Below, in pieces: positions 41,010 to 49,385 of a DNA stretch of 64,000 nucleotides. Source of the DNA: JACTMZ01 sp044359955 (GTDB lineage Bacteria; Verrucomicrobiota; Verrucomicrobiia; Chthoniobacterales; JACTMZ01); assembly GCA_044359955.1 (NCBI GenBank), contig JBIKLF010000002.1, positions 62,001-126,000 of the forward strand. Reading direction: 5' to 3'. The notes beneath the pieces are model-generated. The model was given only the letters and a program-made list of their open reading frames with translations, made no database searches and was not told the DNA's origin. The first letter of the stretch is position 1. Each line of letters begins with the position of its first letter. The position numbers were made by a program, and so were the translations under genes.

Positions 41010-42110
41010 GTGAGCGTCACCCGCGCCGAAAAACCTAAAAAAACCGGACCCAACCCGGTCGATTACGCCAAGGCCGCGATCAATGCCGACCTGACCAAGG
41101 AGCAAAAACTCGCCTTCCTCGCGGACATGCTCCGCATCCGCCGCTTCGAGCAGGCCTCCCTCAAGCTCTACCAGCAGGGGAAAATGGGCGGGTTCCTCCA
41201 TCTTTACATCGGACAAGAATCCGTCGCCGTCGGCACCCTCGCACTCATGGGTGAGAATGACCACGCTATCACCGCCTACCGCGACCACGGCCACGCCCTC
41301 GTCGTCGGCATGTCGATGAACGAATGCATGGCCGAACTCCTCGGCAAAGCCACCGGCTGCTCGAAAGGGAAGGGGGGCTCGATGCACTTCTTCGCTCCGG
41401 ATAAAAATTTCTGGGGCGGTCACGGCATTGTGGCCGGACAAACCCCGCTCGGCCTCGGCATCGCCTACGCCCTCAAATACAAGGGCCTCAAAGGTTGCTG
41501 CCTCACCTACCTCGGTGACGGCGCCGTCAACCAAGGCGTCTACCATGAGTCCCTCAACCTCGCCGCGCTGTGGGACATTCCCGTCGTCTACATCATCGAG
41601 AACAACCAGTATTCCATGGGCACCAGCCTGGCCCGCTCCTCCGCGATCAAGAGCTGCCTGGCCGAGCGCGCCGAGGGCTACAACATCGATTGGGACATCG
41701 TCAATGGCGAGGACCTCTACGAAGTCCGGGCCAAAACGTGGGACGCCATCGAGCGCGCCCACGAAAAATGCCGGCCCACCGTCCTTGAGATCGACACCTA
41801 CCGTTACTACGGACACTCCGTGGCCGACGCCAACGCGAAGAAATACCGCAAGCCCGAGGAGATCGAGTTCTACAAGCAGAACCACGACCCGATCACGCTC
41901 TGGGAAAACCGCCTGAAAGAGGAGGGGATCCTCGACGACGCGGGCCTCAAGAAAATCGACGACGCCGCGAAAAAAGAAGCCGCCGCCTCCGTGCAGTTCG
42001 CCGAAGACAGCCCGTTCCCCGAGTTGGAAGACATCTTCAGCGACATCTACTACGAAGTCGACATGGGCACCGAGTCCGGCCAAACCGGCCGCCACTTCTT
42101 CAACGACTAG
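41010..42110 (+). CDS. pdhA: Pyruvate dehydrogenase E1 component, alpha subunit
   Basis: ThDP-dependent decarboxylation of pyruvate, in a heterotetramer with PdhB. 'GFLHLYIGQESVAVG', 'YRDHGHALVVGM' and 'GKGGSMHFF' are conserved, and the ThDP/Mg motif runs from 'CLTYLGDGAVNQGVYHESLN' to 'IIENNQYSMGTS'. 366 residues from GTG at 41010. The activation loop 'YRYYGHSVADANAKKYR' is present. First gene of pdhA-pdhB-pdhC. Confidence 0.95.
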   Translation: MSVTRAEKPKKTGPNPVDYAKAAINADLTKEQKLAFLADMLRIRRFEQASLKLYQQGKMGGFLHLYIGQESVAVGTLALMGENDHAITAYRDHGHALVVGMSMNECMAELLGKATGCSKGKGGSMHFFAPDKNFWGGHGIVAGQTPLGLGIAYALKYKGLKGCCLTYLGDGAVNQGVYHESLNLAALWDIPVVYIIENNQYSMGTSLARSSAIKSCLAERAEGYNIDWDIVNGEDLYEVRAKTWDAIERAHEKCRPTVLEIDTYRYYGHSVADANAKKYRKPEEIEFYKQNHDPITLWENRLKEEGILDDAGLKKIDDAAKKEAAASVQFAEDSPFPELEDIFSDIYYEVDMGTESGQTGRHFFND

Positions 42111-42182
42111 TTCGTCCCCCGAAATCATCTCAAATCTCTCTTTCTGAAATCTCAAATTTCAAATCTGTAATCTCTCTCCAGC

Positions 42183-43157
42183 ATGCCCGTCATCACTTAC
42201 CGCCAAGCCCTCAACGACGCCCTCGCCGAAGAACTCGAGCGCGATGAAAACGTCGTCGTCATGGGCGAGGAAGTCGCCGAATACAACGGCGCCTACAAGA
42301 TCACCGAGGGCCTCTGGAAACGCTTCGGCGACAAGCGTGTCATAGACACCCCGATCAGCGAAGCCGGCTTTATCGGCCTCGGGGTGGGGGCCGCCATGAT
42401 GGGCCTGCGCCCCGTCATGGAACTCATGTTCTGGAGCTTCGCCTACGTCGCCTACGACCAGATCATCAACAACGCCGGTTGCGTGCGCTACATGTCGGGC
42501 GGACTCATCAACTGCCCCCTCGTCATCCGCGGCCCCGCCAACGGCGGCACCAATGTCGGCGCCACCCACTCGCACACCCCGGAAAATTTCCTGGCCAACA
42601 CCCCCGGACTCAAAGTCGTCTGCCCCGCCACGCCCGCCGACGCCAAAGGCCTGATGAAGGCCGCCATCCGCGACAATGACCCCGTCTGCGTCATGGAAAA
42701 CACCCTCCTCTACGGCGAACAAGGTGAAGTTCCCGAAGGCGACTACGTGATCCCCATCGGCGTGGCTGACGTCAAACGCGAAGGCACCGATGTCTCGCTC
42801 ATCGCCCACGGGCGCGCCGTCCTCACCGCCCTGGCCGCCGCCCACCGCCTGCACGAAGAATTCAACATCTCGGCCGAAGTCGTCGACCTCCGCAGCATCC
42901 GTCCGTTGGACGAAGAAACCATCCTCGAAAGCGTCCGCAAAACCCACCGCGCCGTCCTCGTTGACGAAAACAAACCCTTCTGCGGCGTCTCCGCGCAGAT
43001 CGCCAGCATGATCCAGGAACGCGCCTTCGACGACCTCGACGCCCCCGTCCAACGCGTCTGTTCCCTCGACGCCCCCGCCATCTACAGCCCCCCGCTGGAA
43101 GCACTCCAACTCCCCACCGCCGACCGCATCATCCAAAAAGTCTTGGCCATCTCATAA
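42183..43157 (+). CDS. pdhB: Pyruvate dehydrogenase E1 component, beta subunit
   Basis: 324 residues. 'VVVMGEEVAEYNGAYKITEGL' is the usual start, with Glu contacting ThDP; 'DTPISEAGFIGLGVGAAMMG' and 'HSHTPENFLANTPGLKVVCP' are family blocks, and 'RSIRPLDEETILESVRKT' lies in the C-terminal transketolase-like domain. 72 bp downstream of pdhA; that gap is a TC-rich stretch with TCTGAAATCTCAAATTTC repeats and no gene. Confidence 0.95.
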   Translation: MPVITYRQALNDALAEELERDENVVVMGEEVAEYNGAYKITEGLWKRFGDKRVIDTPISEAGFIGLGVGAAMMGLRPVMELMFWSFAYVAYDQIINNAGCVRYMSGGLINCPLVIRGPANGGTNVGATHSHTPENFLANTPGLKVVCPATPADAKGLMKAAIRDNDPVCVMENTLLYGEQGEVPEGDYVIPIGVADVKREGTDVSLIAHGRAVLTALAAAHRLHEEFNISAEVVDLRSIRPLDEETILESVRKTHRAVLVDENKPFCGVSAQIASMIQERAFDDLDAPVQRVCSLDAPAIYSPPLEALQLPTADRIIQKVLAIS

Positions 43158-43225
43158 CCGCGGGCCCCAGCCCGCGTCGCCTTCCACTTCATACTTCCCA
43201 CTTCTCACTTCATACTTTTCTTCCC

Positions 43226-44470
43226 ATGCCACTCGTCACCATGCCCAAACTCAGCGACACCATGGTCGAGGGCACCCTCGTCAAATGGGTCAAAGCGAAA
43301 GGTGACAACGTCGAAGTCGGCGACATCCTGGCCGAAGTCGAGACGGACAAAGCCACCATGGAAATGGAAGCCTTCGACGAAGGTAAACTCGCCGAACTCT
43401 ATGTCGAAGAAGGCGGCATCATCAAAGTCGGTGACGAAATCGCCCTCATCCTCGCCGACGGCGAAACGGCCGATGCCGCCCCCGCGGCAAAATCAACTCC
43501 GGCTGCTGAAAAACCGAAAACCCCTGCGCCCGCGGCAAAAACTCCCGTTGCTCCCGCGTCCCGCGCCGCTGCACCGGCCGCCACCGGACGGACCAAAGCC
43601 TCTCCTCTCGCCCGTAAAATCGCGGCCACCCGCGGCGTTAATCTTTCCGCCATCACCGGCACCGGCCCCGCCGGCCGCATCGTCAAACGCGATGTCGAAA
43701 ACGCGCCCGCCGGAGGTGGGGGTGGGGGAGCTGTTTCCACCACACCCGCCATCCGCGCCGCCCACGGCATCGCCGGGGAAGAAAAAATCATCGCCCTCAC
43801 CGGCATGCGCAAGACCATCGCCGAGCGCCTCCTCGCCAGCAAAACGCAGATCCCGCATTTCTACCTCAGCGTCGCCATGGACGGCGGACCGCTCATGGCC
43901 CTGCGCAAAGAACTCAACGCCATGGTGGAAAAGGACGGCGGACAAAAACTCACCGTCAACGACTTCATCCTCCTCGCCGCCGCCCGCGCCGCCGCCGCCG
44001 TGCCGAAAATCAATGCCGCCTACGACGGCGATGCCATCGTTGAATATGCGGACGTCAACCTCGCCGTCGCCGTGGCCGTCGAGGACGGTCTCATCACGCC
44101 GGTGATCAAAAAAGCCAACACCCTCACGCTGCGCGAAATCAGCGCACAGATGAAAGAACTGGCCACCAAAGCCCGCGGCAAAAAGCTCAAGCCCGAAGAA
44201 TACCAAGGCGGCACCCTCACGCTGAGCAGCCTCGGCGGGTTCGGCATCGACGATTTCCTCCCCATCATCAATCCCCCCCAAGCTTTCATCCTCGGCGTCG
44301 GAGCCATCACCAAATGCCCGGTGGTCGACGAGCACGACCATGTTGTCGTCGGACACCGTCTCGTCATCTCCGCCAGCGGCGACCACCGTGTCATAGACGG
44401 AGCCGTCGCCGCCGAATACATGAACACCCTCCGTCACCTCCTCGAAAAACCAGCGCTCCTCCTGCTCTGA
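43226..44470 (+). CDS. pdhC: Dihydrolipoamide acetyltransferase (E2) of pyruvate dehydrogenase
   Basis: Transfers acetyl from E1 to CoA and forms the complex core. One lipoyl domain (residues 1-80) with the lipoylated Lys in 'VETDKATMEMEAFDEG', an Ala/Pro linker, a peripheral-subunit-binding domain ('SPLARKIAATRGVNLSAI', 'GPAGRIVKRDVE') and the catalytic domain ending in 'GDHRVIDGAVAAEYM' with catalytic His and Asp. 414 residues. The 68-bp gap before it has GCGGGCCCCAGCCCGC and repeated CACTTCATACTT. Confidence 0.95.
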   Translation: MPLVTMPKLSDTMVEGTLVKWVKAKGDNVEVGDILAEVETDKATMEMEAFDEGKLAELYVEEGGIIKVGDEIALILADGETADAAPAAKSTPAAEKPKTPAPAAKTPVAPASRAAAPAATGRTKASPLARKIAATRGVNLSAITGTGPAGRIVKRDVENAPAGGGGGGAVSTTPAIRAAHGIAGEEKIIALTGMRKTIAERLLASKTQIPHFYLSVAMDGGPLMALRKELNAMVEKDGGQKLTVNDFILLAAARAAAAVPKINAAYDGDAIVEYADVNLAVAVAVEDGLITPVIKKANTLTLREISAQMKELATKARGKKLKPEEYQGGTLTLSSLGGFGIDDFLPIINPPQAFILGVGAITKCPVVDEHDHVVVGHRLVISASGDHRVIDGAVAAEYMNTLRHLLEKPALLLL

Positions 44471-44533
44471 CGTTTGGCATCCGTTTCAGTTCCGTCCTTC
44501 CGGCTGAAAACTGAACACCGAAAACTGTCCACT

Positions 44534-45148
44534 GTGCTCTTAGCACTGCACAAACCCTACGGCGTCCTCTCCCAGTTCACCCCCGACCACCCCGGACAAC
44601 GCACCCTGTCCGAATTCGGCCTCCCGAAATCCGTCTACCCTCTCGGCCGCCTCGACCGCGACAGCGAAGGCCTCCTCCTTCTCTCCGACGAACCCGGACT
44701 CAACACCAATCTCCTCGACCCCAAAAACGCCCACCCCCGCACCTACTGGGCCCAAGTCGAAGGCGAAATCACCGAATCCGCCCTCCAACAACTCCGCACC
44801 GGAATTGTCATAGAAGGACGCCAAACCCTCCCCGCCCAAGCCACCCGCATCCACCCAGAACCAGGGGGCACGGGCGTCCCGCCCGTCACGACCCGATCCA
44901 CATCCTTCCTTATCCCACCCCGCAATCCCCCGATCCGCGTCCGCCAAAACATCCCCACCAGCTGGCTCGAACTCACCCTCCACGAAGGCCGCAACCGCCA
45001 AGTCCGCAAAATGACCGCTGCCGTCGGCCATCCCACCCTCCGCCTCCTCCGCATCGCCATCGGCCAATTCCATCTCCCCTCCGACCTCGCCCCCGCTCAA
45101 TGGCGCGAACTCACCGCCCCCGAGCGCGCCTCCCTCTTTCCTCGATAG
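44534..45148 (+). CDS. Pseudouridine synthase, RsuA/RluE family
   Basis: Converts a uridine in rRNA to pseudouridine. 'LALHKPYGVLSQFT' at the start, the catalytic Asp in 'YPLGRLDRDSEGLLLLS', and 'LHEGRNRQVRKMTAAVGHPTLRLLR' (in parts GRNRQVRKM) define the family; lacking an S4 domain it is closest to RluE. GTG at 44534 gives 204 residues. The middle contains 'PGGTGVPPVTTRS', encoded by a GC palindrome (44870-44886) resembling a repeat insertion. Upstream, 44503-44528 is a TGAAAAC-type repeat. Confidence 0.88.
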   Translation: MLLALHKPYGVLSQFTPDHPGQRTLSEFGLPKSVYPLGRLDRDSEGLLLLSDEPGLNTNLLDPKNAHPRTYWAQVEGEITESALQQLRTGIVIEGRQTLPAQATRIHPEPGGTGVPPVTTRSTSFLIPPRNPPIRVRQNIPTSWLELTLHEGRNRQVRKMTAAVGHPTLRLLRIAIGQFHLPSDLAPAQWRELTAPERASLFPR

Positions 45149-45194
45149 GGTCGCTCACCACCTTCGTTCTCTTCGTTTGCTCTTGTTAAAAATC

Positions 45195-45209
45195 TGGCTA
45201 TACTAGCCA
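45195..45209 (+). promoter_or_regulatory. Operator palindrome before the second Phd/VapC pair
   Basis: TGGCTA-TAC-TAGCCA, a perfect inverted repeat ending 3 bp before the antitoxin ATG. It contains a -10-like TATACT (45199-45204). Placement matches autoregulation by the antitoxin and implies a very short or leaderless transcript. Confidence 0.55.
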
Positions 45210-45212
45210 TAT

Positions 45213-45506
45213 ATGAAGACCGCTAGCGTCTCCGACCTGAAAAACAACCTCTCCGCCCGCTTGAAACAGGTCATCGCGGGCGAACCCTTGGTCATCACCG
45301 ACCACCGCAAACCCGTCGCCATCGTCTACCCGCTGGAGCAGGAACTCATGGACGACCACGTCCGCTCCCTTGTGGCCGAAGGCCTCGTCACACCGCCCCG
45401 TCAGAGCGGAAAACTCGACGTCAAAGCTTTCCTCGCCCTGCCCAAGGCCGAGTGCAACGCGCGCCTCACCGAAGCCGTCTTGGAAGAACGTAGCGAGGAT
45501 CGATGA
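45213..45506 (+). CDS. Antitoxin, Phd/YefM family
   Basis: 97 residues. 'ASVSDLKNNLSARLKQVIAG' and 'PLVITDHRKPVAIVYPLE' are the Phd/YefM dimerisation and DNA-binding core; the C-terminal 40 residues would bind the toxin. Overlaps the toxin gene by 4 bases. Distinct from the antitoxin at 35751, which is shorter. Confidence 0.88.
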   Translation: MKTASVSDLKNNLSARLKQVIAGEPLVITDHRKPVAIVYPLEQELMDDHVRSLVAEGLVTPPRQSGKLDVKAFLALPKAECNARLTEAVLEERSEDR

Positions 45507-45922
45507 GATTCTGGGATTCCTCAGCCATCACTCCGCTGCTCGTTGTCGAGGCAGACTCCGCTCAGCGCGAACGCCAACTAGCCGACGATGCGGATATGCT
45601 TGTCTGGTTCGGCACCCTCACTGAGGTAGAGTCTTCGCTCGCCCGCCGCAAACGCGCCGGTGAGTTGCCAGCCGAATCGGAACTTCGGGCCCGCCGGCAT
45701 TTAGACCAGCTGTCCGCCCACTGGACCGAAGTCACCCCGACTACCGAAGTCCGCGCCCGCGCCATCCGTCTCCTCCGCGTCCATCCGCTCCGTGCCGCCG
45801 ACGCCTTCCAACTCGCCGCCGCCCTCATCTTCTGCCGCGAGCAACCCCAGCACCTCCCTTTCCTCACTGCCGACCAACGCCTCCGCACCGCCGCCGCCCT
45901 CGAAGGATTTCCCATGGAGTAA
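45503..45922 (+). CDS. vapC: PIN-domain toxin, VapC family
   Basis: 139 residues; predicted RNase toxin. Acidic PIN residues: Asp in 'MRFWDSSAITPLLV', Glu in 'TLTEVESSLARRKRAGEL', Asp in 'LRAADAFQLAAALIF' and Asp in 'PFLTADQRLRTAA'. ATGA overlap with the antitoxin. Only weakly similar to the VapC at 35968, so the two pairs look independently acquired. Confidence 0.9.
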   Translation: MRFWDSSAITPLLVVEADSAQRERQLADDADMLVWFGTLTEVESSLARRKRAGELPAESELRARRHLDQLSAHWTEVTPTTEVRARAIRLLRVHPLRAADAFQLAAALIFCREQPQHLPFLTADQRLRTAAALEGFPME

Positions 45923-45971
45923 GCCCTTTTATCTCCCTCGGAACCCCTTCGTTTCCTTCGTTACCTTCTGT

Positions 45972-46766
45972 TCAAATCCTCCTCTGGCACTTCAAACACC
46001 AAGCCGTCGTCCGCCCCCCGATCTCCTCCCGCCGCAACGTCGTCCCATCCCGCGGACACCTCCCTCCATCACGCCAACGATAATGAAAAAGCCATGACTT
46101 CGGCACATCGCCCCACCGCTCTCCGATAATGCGCATCGCCGTCCGCGACACCTTCCGTGTCTCCTCCCAAATCATAATGAGTTCATTCCTTTTCAAGCTG
46201 CCCGTCCTTCGTCCCGGATAAAGCCCGCACCGCCAAAGAATCTCATCCGCCATCCAATTTCCGACGCCCGGAAACATCTCCTGTTGCAATAAAAACGCCT
46301 TCAACGGCAGCCCCGCCCGCCGCCCCGCATAACGCAACACCGCGTCCTTGGTAAATCCCCGCGACAGCACATCCGGCGGCAATTCCTTCCACCAATCCGG
46401 CTCCGCCACCGCCGCAAACTTCACCACCCCAAACATCCGCGGATCCCGGAAAACCAACGACCGCTTCGCCTGACGGATCACCAAGTGATCATGCTTCCCC
46501 GGTTCATGCCCGCGCCCCGCGACGAGCAACTCGCCCGTCATCCCGAGATGCAGGCCCAGACTCGCCTCCCCGAAAACAAACATCATCTGCTTCCCCCGCG
46601 TCCGGATTTCCGTCAGCCGCCTCCCCTTCAACCCCCGACGAATCACTCCCACATCTGCCGCCCGGTAAATCCGCGCCCGCTCACGACAAATAACTTCCGT
46701 CACCCGGTCGCCGACCCCCGGAGTCCATTGCTTCGCAAACCAAGCCACCTCAGCAAGTTCCGGCAT
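45972..46766 (-). CDS. mutM: Fpg/Nei family DNA glycosylase (formamidopyrimidine-DNA glycosylase-like)
   Basis: Excises oxidised purines and nicks DNA. The catalytic N-terminus MPELAEV (Pro2, Glu3) and 'TRGKQMMFVFGEASLGLHLGMTG' (GKQMMF, LGLHLGMTG) are present, as is the helix-two-turn-helix 'QQEMFPGVGNWMADEILWRCGLYP'. The C-terminal zinc finger reads CPRDG...CLKCQ, so the second Cys of the usual CxxC...CxxC is Asp. 264 residues. Convergent with the toxin gene and divergent from lpd. It could be Nei-like. Confidence 0.88.
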   Translation of the reverse strand: MPELAEVAWFAKQWTPGVGDRVTEVICRERARIYRAADVGVIRRGLKGRRLTEIRTRGKQMMFVFGEASLGLHLGMTGELLVAGRGHEPGKHDHLVIRQAKRSLVFRDPRMFGVVKFAAVAEPDWWKELPPDVLSRGFTKDAVLRYAGRRAGLPLKAFLLQQEMFPGVGNWMADEILWRCGLYPGRRTGSLKRNELIMIWEETRKVSRTAMRIIGERWGDVPKSWLFHYRWRDGGRCPRDGTTLRREEIGGRTTAWCLKCQRRI

Positions 46767-46958
46767 CCCGTCTTTAAATCACACAACCCTTTGCAGGGCG
46801 AGCAGCCTGTCCGCCGCGACGGATCCCCGCACGCTGTCTATAATCTCAAATCCATTCGCCCCGCCTTTCCTGAACACTGAAAACTGAACACGGCAAACTT
46901 TTCCACCCCCATTCCTTCTTGAGTCCCCCTCCCGAAAAAAGGCATCCTTCCCATTCTT

Positions 46959-48335
46959 ATGGCATACGACCTCATCGTGGTAGGCGGCGGACCCGCCGGA
47001 TACGTCGGCGCGATCCGCGCCGCGCAACTCGGCAAAAAGGTGGCCTGCGTCGAAATGGAACGCGCCGGCGGCACCTGCCTCAACTGGGGTTGCATCCCGA
47101 CCAAATCGCTCCTCCGCAACGCCGAACTTTTCCAACTCATGTCCAAGCATGCCGGCGACTTCGGCATGACCTTCGACAAGCTCTCTTTTGATTGGCCCAA
47201 AGTCATCAGCCGCAGCCGCGGCGTGGTCGACAAACTGGCCGGCGGCATCGAAATGCTCTTCAAGAAAAACAAAGTCGACTACCTGCGCGGCACCGCCGCC
47301 ATCCCGAAAGCCGGCGTGGTTGAAGTCACCGATGCCGACGGCCAAAAAACCACGCACACCGCGTCGAAAATTCTCGTCACGACCGGCGTCGTCTCCCGCG
47401 AAATGCCCGGCTTCCCCTTCAACGGCAAAAGCGTCATTGGCAGCAAACAGGCCATGGTCCTGCCCGAACAGCCGAAAGAAATCATCATCATCGGCGCCGG
47501 TGCCATCGGCATCGAATTCGCCTACTTCTTCAACGCCTTCGGCACGAAAGTTACCGTGGTCGAAATGCTCCCCAACATCCTTCCCGTCGAGGACACCGAT
47601 GTCTCCGTCGCCTTGGAAAAATCACTCGCCAAGCAAGGCATCCGCTTCCTCACCGGCACCAAAGTCGACAAAGCCGAGTCCACGCACAAAGGCGTCAAAC
47701 TCACCGTCAGCGGCAAAGTCAGCGAAACCCTCGAAGCCCCCATCGCCCTCGTGGCCATCGGCGTCGCGCCGCTCATGCCTGAAGGACTCAAGGTCAAACT
47801 CGACCCCAAAGGCTGGATCCAAACGAACGACAAATACGAAACCTCCCTCCGCGGCGTCTACGCCGCCGGCGATATCATCGGACCCCCCTGGCTCGCCCAC
47901 GTGGCCAGCTTCGAGGCCATCCAGGCGGTCGAAGGCATGTTCGCCGGCAAATCACCACGCAAAGTGGACGTCTTCCCCGGCTGCACCTACTGCGAACCGC
48001 AAGTGGCCAGCGTCGGCCTGACCGAACGCGCGGCCAAAGAAAAGGGCCTCAAATTCAAAGTCGGCAAATTCCCCTTCATGGCCAGCGGCAAGGCCCTCGC
48101 CGTCGGCGAAAGCGAAGGCTTCGTCAAAATTATCTTCGGCGAACCCCACGGCGAAATCCTCGGCGCGCATATTCTTGGCGCCCACGCCACCGAAATGATC
48201 GCCGAGCTCGGACTCGCCATCGAGATGGAAGCCACCCACGAAGAACTCATCTCCACGATCCATGCGCATCCCACGCTCAGCGAAGCCGTCCACGAAGCCG
48301 CCGAGCAATCCCGCGGCCACGCCATCCATATTTGA
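46959..48335 (+). CDS. lpd: Dihydrolipoyl dehydrogenase (E3)
   Basis: Reoxidises dihydrolipoamide with NAD+. FAD site 'YDLIVVGGGPAGYVGAIRAA' at the start, redox disulfide in 'GGTCLNWGCIPTKSLLR' (about residue 40), NAD site 'IIIIGAGAIGIEFAYFF' near 170 and catalytic His-Glu in 'HAHPTLSEAVHEAA' at the end. 458 residues. It completes the pyruvate dehydrogenase set but is 2.5 kb from pdhC, with other genes between. A TGAACACTGAAAACTGAACA stretch lies upstream at 46870. Confidence 0.97.
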   Translation: MAYDLIVVGGGPAGYVGAIRAAQLGKKVACVEMERAGGTCLNWGCIPTKSLLRNAELFQLMSKHAGDFGMTFDKLSFDWPKVISRSRGVVDKLAGGIEMLFKKNKVDYLRGTAAIPKAGVVEVTDADGQKTTHTASKILVTTGVVSREMPGFPFNGKSVIGSKQAMVLPEQPKEIIIIGAGAIGIEFAYFFNAFGTKVTVVEMLPNILPVEDTDVSVALEKSLAKQGIRFLTGTKVDKAESTHKGVKLTVSGKVSETLEAPIALVAIGVAPLMPEGLKVKLDPKGWIQTNDKYETSLRGVYAAGDIIGPPWLAHVASFEAIQAVEGMFAGKSPRKVDVFPGCTYCEPQVASVGLTERAAKEKGLKFKVGKFPFMASGKALAVGESEGFVKIIFGEPHGEILGAHILGAHATEMIAELGLAIEMEATHEELISTIHAHPTLSEAVHEAAEQSRGHAIHI

Positions 48336-48372
48336 GCGTCCACGAGGCCGCGGCATCAGCGACACACCGGAT

Positions 48373-49080
48373 CTAATCCTTCTCCGTGGCGTGGCGCGAT
48401 GGTCCCGTTGAGCTTAGGGGAGCAAATTGAATTCCTGTTCCGGCGCGAATTTGGCTGAACCCCTTCATCCGTTCCTGACTGATCATAAGACCCGACATTG
48501 CCGCGCGTCTCTGGTTAATCCACCGCACTGCGGTGAACCAAATCGAACAGGCCAGCGCCGCACCTGACGCACAAGTTGCTGCGCTAAGAACAAGGTAAGA
48601 AAACCGGCCGTAAGCTGGAACCGACAGCATCACACCCACCAAGCAAACAGCGACTCCCAGCCCGCACCCGGCAGACAACCACGTAGTTTTTGCCCGCACT
48701 TCCTTCCAATTAGCACGCGGGTCAGCCCCATAATGGGCAAGCAACGCAGCAATAATCCCCACACCCAGACCGGCCAGGGTATTTACGACAAGCAGATAAA
48801 CCGCAAAGTGGTCGCTCTCCCATAGCGCCAGAGTGGCAAATACATGATCCAGGGAGGACTTTACCGCGTGGTCGAGCGCGAGATCACCTCCTCGCGAACT
48901 CGTTTGCGGAGTGCTCCGCAAGTCTTCGATGGTATCGAAGCTGTTATTAGTTATCTCCGCGCCAAGAATCGTCCCCGAAACAAAGGTGCAACTGATATAA
49001 AGAAACGAGACGATAATGCATTTTCCGACGCCATGAGCTGTCATTCGACGGAAGGAAACAGGTCGATACCTCTGTAACAT
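48373..49080 (-). CDS. Hypothetical membrane protein, atypical composition
   Basis: 235 residues with an N-terminal signal or anchor ('CIIVSFLYISCTFVSGTIL') and about three further hydrophobic segments (AVYLLVVNTLAGLGVGIIAA, LSAGCGLGVAVCLVGVML, YLVLSAATCASGAALACSI). Not recognised. Its DNA has visibly lower GC and less biased third positions than neighbours, which suggests recent acquisition or weak selection. Start could also be the ATG at 49044. AT-rich DNA (49077-49140) lies just upstream. Confidence 0.6.
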   Translation of the reverse strand: MLQRYRPVSFRRMTAHGVGKCIIVSFLYISCTFVSGTILGAEITNNSFDTIEDLRSTPQTSSRGGDLALDHAVKSSLDHVFATLALWESDHFAVYLLVVNTLAGLGVGIIAALLAHYGADPRANWKEVRAKTTWLSAGCGLGVAVCLVGVMLSVPAYGRFSYLVLSAATCASGAALACSIWFTAVRWINQRRAAMSGLMISQERMKGFSQIRAGTGIQFAPLSSTGPSRHATEKD

Positions 49081-49274
49081 GGATCATATTTTATAGATGG
49101 TTCTTCAATTAGGAAGCTTTAATTACTGAAACACTCAAGATTCTGGCTTGCGCGCTGAAAATGTCCCCTTAATTGCCTTCGCCCGAGGTCTTCCATCCGA
49201 ACCCCAGGAGCAGGTGCATTACCTGCTGCCACCCCGGCCCTTTAGGATCAGGTGATACTCAGTATTACTGCTTT

Positions 49275-49385
49275 ATCCCGCCATGGAGGGATAATCCGTA
49301 TACCCCTTCGCCCCCGGCGTATAAAACGTCGCCTCACCTTGACCCGCGCCGGTAAATCCGGGTTGGCCAAGAACGGCTTGCCGAA
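49275..49385 (-). pseudogene. Decayed 3' fragment of an ene-reductase (nemA) gene
   Basis: Nearly matches the 3' end of the intact gene at 49495-49625 (shared ATAATCCGTATA, CGGCGTATAAAACGTCGCCT and GGTTGGCCAAGAACGGCTT), but about 25 bp is missing between two CTCA repeats, shifting the frame. Nothing upstream of this segment matches; it is cut off by the inverted repeat at 49385-49456. The rest of the gap 49081-49274 shows an AT-rich stretch and a small GCAGGT/ACCTGC hairpin but no gene. Confidence 0.8.

Noticed and set aside
42338..44400. Recurring GTCATAGA octamer in coding DNA with the uncommon Ile codon ATA
   Set aside because: In pdhB and pdhC it encodes Val-Ile-Asp, and in other places it belongs to the hairpin repeats; too few cases to call it a signal without a genome-wide count.
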